From NCBI GenBank assembly GCA_009392095.1, contig VFHF01000136.1, positions 1 through 15,500 on the forward strand: 15,500 nt of DNA. The letters run 5' to 3'. This DNA comes from SAR202 cluster bacterium. Its GTDB lineage: Bacteria > Chloroflexota > Dehalococcoidia > Lucifugimonadales > UBA3495. A model generated the notes under the pieces. That model was not told where the DNA came from, searched no databases, and saw nothing but the letters and a program-made list of their open reading frames with translations. Made by a program: the position numbers and the translations under genes. Shown one piece after another: positions 7,671-12,987 of the stretch. Every line of letters starts with the position of its first letter. Position 1 is the first letter of the stretch.

Positions 7671-8504
7671 CTAAGACTCGGGGTACCACCTAGGGTAAGA
7701 GCCCAACACCCGCAGCATGCTTGTGGGTTGAGAAAGCGCCGCCAACGCGTCTTTCATCGGTGACTCTTCCCGGTGCCCGGCGCAATCCATAAGAAAGATG
7801 TACTGGCCCAAGTATTGTTTGGTTGGCCGCGATTCAATCTTGTAAAGATTAATGTCTCTGATCCCAAATTCTCTTAAGGCCCTGTAGAGCGACCCAGGCG
7901 TATCCACCTCAAACGTGAAGGCCATTGAGGTCTTATCATGCCCCGTAGGGGCGTGGTCCGCGAGGGATAATACCGCGAACCTGGTCACATTGGACGCCAC
8001 ATCCTGGATACCGATATCGAGGACGTCTACCTCGTTCAGCTCAGATGCCCGTCTTGGCGCTATCGCAGCAGCCGGCACAGGGCTAGCGAACGAGTCTGAT
8101 ACCGCCAAAACCGTGCTCAACGAAGCCATCTGCTCGGCTTGGGGATAGGTCTTCTCCAGATATTGCCGGCATTGGGCTAGGGCTTGAGGGTGGGAGTAGA
8201 TGACTTTGACCTCAGAGGCCACCGTGCCTGGTTTGGCCATCAGGTAATGTACGATCGGCACCACGACTTCGCCCTTGATGAAAAGGTTCGGCTGGCTGAT
8301 CAATAGGTCCAGAGTGAAGGTTACTGAGCCTTCCAGGCTGTTTTCAATGGGCACCACACCCTCTACTAAATCCCCGCTCGCAACTGCCTCGCCAACGGCG
8401 GTAATGGTTGAGTACGGGCGTAACTCAGCCGTAGGATCGTAGAGGATACAGGCTTCTTCCGTATAAGTGCCCGAAGGACCCAAAAATCCTAAAGTGAAGG
8501 CCAT
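7671..8504 (-). CDS. pheA: Prephenate dehydratase
   Basis: Converts prephenate to phenylpyruvate in phenylalanine biosynthesis; cytoplasmic. The 277-residue product is a typical monofunctional enzyme with no chorismate mutase domain. Catalytic domain motifs: GPSGTYTEEA (9-18), VPIENSLEG (51-59), HPQALAQC (105-112) and the active-site SNVTRF with Thr174. A regulatory ACT domain covers about 192-265, with GSLYRAL (204-210) and ESRP (224-227), the usual Phe-sensing motifs, so feedback inhibition by phenylalanine is expected. The ATG lies only 2 nt past the stop of the TrkA-like gene and has just a poor ribosome site (GGGG), so translation is probably coupled to the gene before it. It is the last gene of a four-gene - strand operon otherwise made of potassium/stress regulators. 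I see no clear T-rich terminator after the stop at 7671. Confidence 0.95.
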   Translation of the reverse strand: MAFTLGFLGPSGTYTEEACILYDPTAELRPYSTITAVGEAVASGDLVEGVVPIENSLEGSVTFTLDLLISQPNLFIKGEVVVPIVHYLMAKPGTVASEVKVIYSHPQALAQCRQYLEKTYPQAEQMASLSTVLAVSDSFASPVPAAAIAPRRASELNEVDVLDIGIQDVASNVTRFAVLSLADHAPTGHDKTSMAFTFEVDTPGSLYRALREFGIRDINLYKIESRPTKQYLGQYIFLMDCAGHREESPMKDALAALSQPTSMLRVLGSYPRWYPES

Positions 8505-8506
8505 GC

Positions 8507-9166
8507 TTAAACCCCGGTTAGGATGTCATAGAGGATCTGCTCGTCGCCTTCGGGAGTGACGGCCACCAACTCATCATTCGGCTCCACCACAGATCGTCCA
8601 GTGGGCAATGTTGCGCCGTCCTTCTTGATCATCAAGGAGATGAAGCTGTTGGGTGGGAGCTCGATCTCGCTCAGCCTTTTGCCGATGATGTTGGAGTCCT
8701 CCGGTATCGATACGCTGACCAGTTCCATGCCTGGAACACGCAGGTTCATAAGATGCACCAACGGTCTTCCCGGCACGCCTTCTTCCAGGCTCGCTAACAC
8801 CAGGTGAGTGGAGTTTACGACTACGTCAACGCCGATCTGATGGAAGATGGGTTCGTTCTTTGGGTCTTTGATCAAGGCCATGGTTCGTGGCACTTGGAAA
8901 ATATGCTTGGTCATCTGGGAGATGACAAGGTTGGTGGCGTCGTTCCCGGTTAAGCTCACCACTACGTCAGCCCGGGCGATTCCGGCCCGTTTCAGGGTCG
9001 CCTCGTCAGTGCCGTCGCCCAGGAGAGCTACGCTACCCAATTCCTCGGTCAGAAGCTGAAAGCGCTCGGGGTTCTTATCGACGACTACCACTTCATGCCC
9101 TCCGGCGATCAACGCCTTGGACAGGTGATATCCGGATTCGCTGCAGCCAACGATAACGACGTACAT
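8507..9166 (-). CDS. TrkA-like RCK protein (RCK_N + RCK_C)
   Basis: Cytoplasmic regulatory subunit of the kind that forms gating rings on Trk/Ktr potassium channels. The 219-residue protein has an RCK_N nucleotide-binding domain (about 1-120) and an RCK_C (TrkA_C) ligand domain (about 135-215). Seen: Rossmann loop GCSESG (7-12), where the second glycine of GxGxxG is replaced by Ser9; Asp30 at the end of the second strand (VVVVDKNPE), as needed for the adenosine ribose of NAD(H) or ATP; LLGDGTDEATLKRAGI; and a C-terminal domain running from about VPGMELVSVSIPE. The start ATG has AAGGGG about 6 nt upstream. It is separated by 13 nt from the RCK_N-only gene before it and 2 nt from pheA after it. 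No channel gene is in this operon; the nearest trkH is about 2.5 kb upstream. Which channel it serves is not shown. Confidence 0.88.
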   Translation of the reverse strand: MYVVIVGCSESGYHLSKALIAGGHEVVVVDKNPERFQLLTEELGSVALLGDGTDEATLKRAGIARADVVVSLTGNDATNLVISQMTKHIFQVPRTMALIKDPKNEPIFHQIGVDVVVNSTHLVLASLEEGVPGRPLVHLMNLRVPGMELVSVSIPEDSNIIGKRLSEIELPPNSFISLMIKKDGATLPTGRSVVEPNDELVAVTPEGDEQILYDILTGV

Positions 9167-9179
9167 CTGGCCCCTTGAG

Positions 9180-9581
9180 CTATTGTTCGATGGCCCGTCG
9201 GACGTCTTGCAACAGGCCCAATGAGTAGCCTACCACGTCTAGGCCCAAGGCTGCATACATGACCTGCAATTGAGGGCTCGCAAGATGGCAGACCACCTTT
9301 GGGACATTGAAGATCTGCTTGGCGATTTGGGCAACCAGGAGGTTTTGATGGTCGTCTGAGGACATCGCCAGAAAGACGTCGGCGTGATCGATGCCGCCTT
9401 CTTGGAGATAGTCTTGCATCATGGGTTCCGCGGTTAGGACAACGCGGACACCCGGATGCGAGGCGACGATTTCGAGGCAGTCTCGTTCGCCACTCAACAC
9501 GGTGATTTGGTTGCCTTCTGCGGCGAGGCCAGCCACAAGGCTGCTGCTTAGACGGTTACACCCGAATATCAGGACCCTCAT
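9180..9581 (-). CDS. RCK_N-only TrkA-like protein with degenerate nucleotide site
   Basis: At 133 residues it holds just one RCK_N (TrkA_N) domain and no RCK_C. It is clearly a paralogue of its downstream neighbour: GGIDHADVFLAMSSDDHQNL matches AGIARADVVVSLTGNDATNL, and QIAKQIFNVPK matches QMTKHIFQVPR, in the same order. The nucleotide-binding features have decayed: the GxGxxG loop is GCNRLS (7-12), and the ribose-binding acidic residue is Ser30 instead of Asp. It therefore probably does not bind NAD or ATP in the usual way and may act as a structural partner in a mixed ring; this is inference. The start ATG has AAGGGA 8 nt upstream, and the gene lies 4 nt after the uspA-like stop. The intact frame and good ribosome site argue against a pseudogene. 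Confidence 0.82.
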   Translation of the reverse strand: MRVLIFGCNRLSSSLVAGLAAEGNQITVLSGERDCLEIVASHPGVRVVLTAEPMMQDYLQEGGIDHADVFLAMSSDDHQNLLVAQIAKQIFNVPKVVCHLASPQLQVMYAALGLDVVGYSLGLLQDVRRAIEQ

Positions 9582-9585
9582 GGTT

Positions 9586-10041
9586 CTAGTCCCTTGGGAA
9601 GATAGGAGACGGGGCCTGTTCCCGCCAGAACATCACCTGGCACGAGGCGTTGTTGAATATGTAGGAGGCCGTGGTGCCCAGGTTGCAAGACCCAAACCGG
9701 CGATCGTATGGAATCCCTACGATCAGCAGGTCCATGAAACGGTCTTCCGATTCCACCACCAACGCTGGGCCAGCTTGTCTGGCCCGTAAAAACCGGGCTT
9801 GGAGGCCTTTGTATTTCTCTTCGGAGGCTATCGCTTCGATCCGGGCCAGGATCTCTTCGCCCTTGTTGATGTCCTCAGGCCTCTCAGCTTCCAGCGATAA
9901 TTCCAGTGGGACTTCGATGATGTAGACCGCGTGCAGTTCAGTTTTGGATTCTCGCGCCATCTGGCACGCCAACCTAAAAGTACGCTCACTATAGGGCTTG
10001 CCGTTCACCGGAACCAAGAGCCGTTTTGCGTCTAATCGCAT
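9586..10041 (-). CDS. Universal stress protein (UspA-like), divergent nucleotide motif
   Basis: A 151-residue single Usp domain: first strand KRLLVPVNG (6-14), a helix with SERTFRLACQMARE, the central strand ELHAVYIIEVPLEL, and the last-third segment DLLIVGIPYDRRFGSCNLGTTASYIF (from about residue 104). The ATP-binding signature of Usp proteins (G-2x-G-9x-G-S/T) is only partly kept: Gly109, Gly117 and Gly122-Thr-Thr are present but the spacing differs, so ATP binding is uncertain. As first gene of the operon, 4 nt before the RCK_N-only gene, it probably works with the RCK proteins; Usp proteins are known partners or regulators of some potassium transporters. The ATG at 10041 has only a weak ribosome site. 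The promoter at 10122-10150 gives a leader of about 75 nt. Confidence 0.85.
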   Translation of the reverse strand: MRLDAKRLLVPVNGKPYSERTFRLACQMARESKTELHAVYIIEVPLELSLEAERPEDINKGEEILARIEAIASEEKYKGLQARFLRARQAGPALVVESEDRFMDLLIVGIPYDRRFGSCNLGTTASYIFNNASCQVMFWREQAPSPIFPRD

Positions 10042-10121
10042 AATCGAGCACCGTCCAGAATTGGTCGCGTAGGCTCAACCACAGTCGATTTTCCAATACC
10101 GTGGCTAATAATCAATGGCCG

Positions 10122-10150
10122 ATTATACGAGCAGTGTCCACTCAATACAA
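10122..10150 (-). promoter_or_regulatory. Promoter of the uspA-RCK-RCK-pheA operon
   Basis: Read on the - strand: TTGTAT (10150-10145), a 17-nt spacer, then a perfect TATAAT (10127-10122). Transcription should start near 10115, about 75 nt before the uspA-like ATG. The -35 matches consensus only in its first three bases. The exact spacing, perfect -10 and position ahead of a tight four-gene cluster support it. Confidence 0.7.
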
Positions 10151-10379
10151 TAAGATTTTTGTGAATCTAGGGCGGCGTTGGAATCAGGCACTTTTATACT
10201 CTGCTTCCGGCCGCGAGGTGTGGTCTGGAACGGGTCCTTGAAGCGGTTCTCCCAGACGAGTTACAGCTTTGAAACTGTTTGGACAAGTGGAGCATTTGGG
10301 TCAAGCCGAAAACGCGCTAGTATCAATCGAATTAGACAGAAAACTTGGCAAGGCAAATCATCGTGGGGTTCGACTGAAA
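10151..10379. other. Intergenic stretch between trkA and the uspA operon
   Basis: Together with the uspA leader and promoter, 338 nt separate the uspA-like start from the trkA stop. This part holds one modest imperfect hairpin, GTCTGG-AAC (10223-10231) with GTT-CTC-CCAGAC (10246-10257), which could lie at the 3' end of the trkH-trkA message but has no T-run. I find no tRNA, no convincing promoter and no credible gene. Short + strand frames that run on into trkA lack ribosome sites and look like chance. Confidence 0.4.
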
Positions 10380-11096
10380 TCAGGCCCCGTTTCGGTGGCT
10401 GAGAGGCTCAGATGTAGCCTGTTCGAGGTGGCGGGCTATCTCCGATATCTTGCCCAGATGCTCATTGGTAGCGGCCACGATCAGAACGTCCCCGGCTTTG
10501 ATCTCTTCATCTTTAGCTGGATGGAGGAATGAAGTCCGGCCCCTGCGTATGGCCAGAACTGATATGCCGTGGCGGTCGGCTGAGCCTGCCAGGCCCGCTT
10601 CTTCCAGAGTGTGTCCCAGCATCTCTTCAGGAGGCCGCAGTTTACTGATGCCGAAGTCGGTGACGATGGGCATGTAATCGATGACCCCGGTCTCAAATCC
10701 CACGTGGGCGGTGCGCCTGGCGCTCTCGGCTTCGGGATAGACCACGCGGTCGACGCCGATCCGTTCCAGGGTGGAGCCGTGAAGCTCATTGGCGGCGCGG
10801 GCGATGATGAACGGCACGCCCATGCTTTTGAGGAGCACGGAGACCAGGATGCTGGACTGGATGTTTTCGCTGCCCAGAGACACGACGCAGACGTCGTACT
10901 CGGCCACGTCCAACTCTTTCAGTATCGATTCATTTGTGGCGTCGGCACGCACCGCGTAGGTGGACCGGTCCAGTTGGTTTTGGACTTTAGCCTCGTCAAC
11001 GTCAATGGCCAGGACGTCATGACCGCTCTGGAACAGTTCTTGGGCCAGCGTAGAGCCGAAGCGCCCCAATCCGATAACGCAAACTTGTTTTTTCAC
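10380..11096 (-). CDS. trkA: Trk/Ktr potassium uptake regulatory subunit (RCK_N + RCK_C)
   Basis: Cytoplasmic ring-forming subunit that gates the TrkH/KtrB channel encoded just upstream. The 238 residues make one RCK_N (about 1-125) and one RCK_C (about 145-225), the KtrA-like single-unit form rather than the duplicated E. coli TrkA. The nucleotide site is canonical: IGLGRFG (8-14, intact GxGxxG) and Asp32 in AIDVDE, so binding of ATP/ADP or NAD(H) is expected. Further conserved segments are RADATNESILKELDVAEYDVCVVSLG and VYPEAESARRTA. The start codon is GTG, with AAGGA about 10 nt upstream; an ATG 5 nt earlier is out of frame. It follows trkH by 24 nt, giving a two-gene trkH-trkA operon. Of the three RCK proteins here this one has the most complete nucleotide site. 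Confidence 0.93.
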   Translation of the reverse strand: MKKQVCVIGLGRFGSTLAQELFQSGHDVLAIDVDEAKVQNQLDRSTYAVRADATNESILKELDVAEYDVCVVSLGSENIQSSILVSVLLKSMGVPFIIARAANELHGSTLERIGVDRVVYPEAESARRTAHVGFETGVIDYMPIVTDFGISKLRPPEEMLGHTLEEAGLAGSADRHGISVLAIRRGRTSFLHPAKDEEIKAGDVLIVAATNEHLGKISEIARHLEQATSEPLSHRNGA

Positions 11097-11120
11097 GGCA
11101 TCAAATTCCTTTTAAATGGG

Positions 11121-12578
11121 TCAACCTATTTTAACGCTTTCTTGTGCAAAGCGGTACACCTCGGTATCGTCTTCCGTTGCCAATGCCAGGGCCAAGGCCA
11201 CCGGGCCCAATCGGCCTACGTACATAAGCGCCATGAAAAGAATTTTCGCGGCGAGTCCTGTGTCCGCGATTATCCCGGTCGATGCTCCTGTGGTACCGAA
11301 TGCGGATACAATATCGAAAATGATGTCCTGGAATGGGATATCCGGCTCAAGAGTGGTCAACACTGTCGCTGAGACCAGGATTAATGCGAACCCTAGTACC
11401 GCCACGGTGAGTGCGCGGTGCAACTGAGATTGATGGATCTCCCGGCCAAAGGCCTCGGCATGGGGGCGGCCTTTTAAAGAGGAGATCACGGCGGCCATCA
11501 ACACCGCGAATGTAGCCACCTTGATGCCGCCTGCCACCGAACCGGCTGCGCCTCCGATGAACATCAGCCCGGAGAACGTCGATTTCGTGACGTCCTTTAC
11601 CTCCCCGAAGTCCATTATCGAGAACCCGGCCGTGCGTCCGCTAACCGAGCTGAAGATGGCGCCGAAGATCTTGTCGAACCAACTGAAATTGCCCATCGTC
11701 GCCGAGTTATTGAACTCCGCTAGGTACAGGACGAACGCTCCTAGCACCCAAAGGACGATGCTGGTCACAAGCACCAGTTTGGTCTCCAACGCGAACCGGG
11801 AGATTCGTCGCTTGCGGAATACATCAACCACCAATACCCAACCCAGACCTCCCAGGATCATCAAAACAGTCATTGTGATCAATAATCCAGGGTCTGAGAA
11901 GAAGCGGGTTAAGCTGCTGCCACCGGGCACCTCCGGAATGATGTTGAAGCCGGCGTTATTGAACGATGAGACCGAAAGGAATATCGAATGCCACACTGAC
12001 CGCAGGTTGCCCACGCCGTCGATTTCATTAATCTGCAGAAAGATTATCATGGCCCCGATCGCGTACAGCAAGAGTACAACCCCGATCACCGCACGGCCGA
12101 GATGGCGCAATCCGCGCATCTGGTCAACACCTACGGTGTCGCGCATCAGATCGCGGGTCAGAAGCCGCTCTTGCAAGGTTGAACGCTGGCCGATCAACAA
12201 CAGGATGAACGTGCTGATGACCATGAATCCCAAGCCACCGACCATCATCAACATAAATATGACTGCCTGGCCGAATGTGGACCAATAGATACTAGTGTCC
12301 ACCACCGTGTGACCGGTTACTGTCACTGCTGAGACAGAGGTGAAAAATGCGGTCTCAAATGCGGTGAACCCAGTGCCGTTCTGGGCTATAGGCAGAGTTA
12401 GCAACCCTCCGCCAGCCGCGATCAAAAAGGCAAACCCCAAGAGGAGTATGGTGGTGGTCCCAAACAGAGGATTGTTCTGCTTGGGCGGCTCTACCTCGGC
12501 GACAGTGGGAGAAAGCTCGCGCCGTCTTCGGAGCCGGATTATGTTGTCGATCGGCCTCCGTCGAGGTCTAAATGCCAT
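11121..12578 (-). CDS. trkH: Trk/Ktr-type potassium channel subunit
   Basis: Membrane pore subunit for K+ (or Na+-coupled K+) uptake. Its 485 residues contain the four membrane-pore-membrane repeats of the SKT superfamily. Each pore loop keeps its filter glycine: VTVTGH (Gly89), SSFNNAGFN (Gly210), SGRTAGFS (Gly318) and FGTTGAST (Gly431). The glycine-rich intramembrane gate loop of repeat 3 (GGAAGSVAGGIKV, 342-354) and the repeat-4 arginine in YVGRLGPV (Arg456) are also present. The cytoplasmic N-terminus is long and basic (about 37 residues with RPRRRP and RLRRRR) before the first membrane helix at about 40. The ATG at 12578 has only a weak AGG ribosome site 8 nt upstream. Transcription is from a consensus promoter about 230 nt upstream, and trkA follows. 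Whether it behaves as TrkH or KtrB cannot be told from sequence alone. Confidence 0.94.
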   Translation of the reverse strand: MAFRPRRRPIDNIIRLRRRRELSPTVAEVEPPKQNNPLFGTTTILLLGFAFLIAAGGGLLTLPIAQNGTGFTAFETAFFTSVSAVTVTGHTVVDTSIYWSTFGQAVIFMLMMVGGLGFMVISTFILLLIGQRSTLQERLLTRDLMRDTVGVDQMRGLRHLGRAVIGVVLLLYAIGAMIIFLQINEIDGVGNLRSVWHSIFLSVSSFNNAGFNIIPEVPGGSSLTRFFSDPGLLITMTVLMILGGLGWVLVVDVFRKRRISRFALETKLVLVTSIVLWVLGAFVLYLAEFNNSATMGNFSWFDKIFGAIFSSVSGRTAGFSIMDFGEVKDVTKSTFSGLMFIGGAAGSVAGGIKVATFAVLMAAVISSLKGRPHAEAFGREIHQSQLHRALTVAVLGFALILVSATVLTTLEPDIPFQDIIFDIVSAFGTTGASTGIIADTGLAAKILFMALMYVGRLGPVALALALATEDDTEVYRFAQESVKIG

Positions 12579-12804
12579 GTTGAGGACCTATCGGCAGGGT
12601 TACCAACCGTACGCCGTCACCTATCGAGGTGGAGAATGGGAATCGGCAATCTGAAAAGACGATTGGCATCTGACTAAAATGGGAATTTGATTAAAGGGCG
12701 TGTGAAAGACGGGCAGGAAGACGTGAGAGGAAAGGCCATTGACCAAAAATTTTACGGTCAGGGCCGCATCCTGAGCTGCGATTTCTAGAAGAATTTATGG
12801 AGCA
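12579..12804 (-). promoter_or_regulatory. Long structured leader of trkH
   Basis: About 225 nt of untranslated leader lie between the predicted start of transcription (near 12804) and the trkH ATG. On the RNA strand it contains a compound hairpin at 12765-12734 (GGCC, then TGACC, 11-nt loop, GGTCA, then GGCC), a 5-bp stem CAATC/GATTG, and a perfect CACCT-CGAT-AGGTG hairpin at 12631-12618 close to the start. I see no terminator-like T-run. I could not match it to the c-di-AMP (ydaO) riboswitch, which often precedes potassium genes, or to any other class I know. Regulation at the RNA level is possible but unproven. Confidence 0.4.
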
Positions 12805-12810
12805 GTTAGA

Positions 12811-12839
12811 ATTTTAGGATTCGCCAATTCTTGTGTCAA
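12811..12839 (-). promoter_or_regulatory. Consensus promoter of trkH-trkA
   Basis: On the - strand: perfect TTGACA (12839-12834), 17-nt spacer, TAAAAT (12816-12811). Both boxes and the spacing are identical to those of the small RNA promoter at 7324-7352, which points to the same housekeeping sigma factor. Start of transcription is predicted near 12804. Confidence 0.85.
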
Positions 12840-12913
12840 TGAACCAAGTGGGTCCATTCCGCTGAAAACCGTATTTCGGTTTGATTTGTTTTCGTGACTA
12901 GAACAGCTTGTAT

Positions 12914-12921
12914 GCTAATAT
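12914..12921 (+). promoter_or_regulatory. Candidate extended -10 promoter of leuS
   Basis: TAATAT (12916-12921) is preceded by GC with T at 12913, giving the TGN form of an extended -10. No good -35 lies at 16-18 nt. A start near 12928 would give a 60-nt leader containing the 8-bp hairpin described next. It faces away from the trkH promoter about 75 nt to the left. Confidence 0.5.
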
Positions 12922-12936
12922 GATTGGCACGAGAAA

Positions 12937-12965
12937 CGTCGGCGCAAAGATGGAATCCGCCGACG
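12937..12965 (+). other. Perfect 8-bp hairpin in the leuS leader
   Basis: CGTCGGCG (12937-12944) pairs perfectly with CGCCGACG (12958-12965) around a 13-nt loop. The stem ends 9 nt before the leuS ribosome binding site GAGGTGA (12975-12981). There is no T-run, so it is not a normal attenuator, and no T-box bulge sequence (GGTGGNACC) is present. It may tune mRNA stability or ribosome access, or be a DNA-level operator palindrome. Confidence 0.5.
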
Positions 12966-12987
12966 CCTGGCCTTGAGGTGACTCTAC

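Noticed and set aside
10361..10390. Possible tRNA T-arm around GGTTCGACT
   Set aside because: The flanking bases do not pair to form the 5-bp T-stem, and no acceptor, D or anticodon arms can be found nearby.
10178..10532. Short + strand reading frames overlapping the trkA 3' end
   Set aside because: No ribosome sites, overlap with a well-supported gene on the other strand, and composition typical of shadow frames.
12922..12987. T-box leader for leuS
   Set aside because: The predicted leader is only about 60 nt and lacks both the T-box sequence and an antiterminator/terminator pair.
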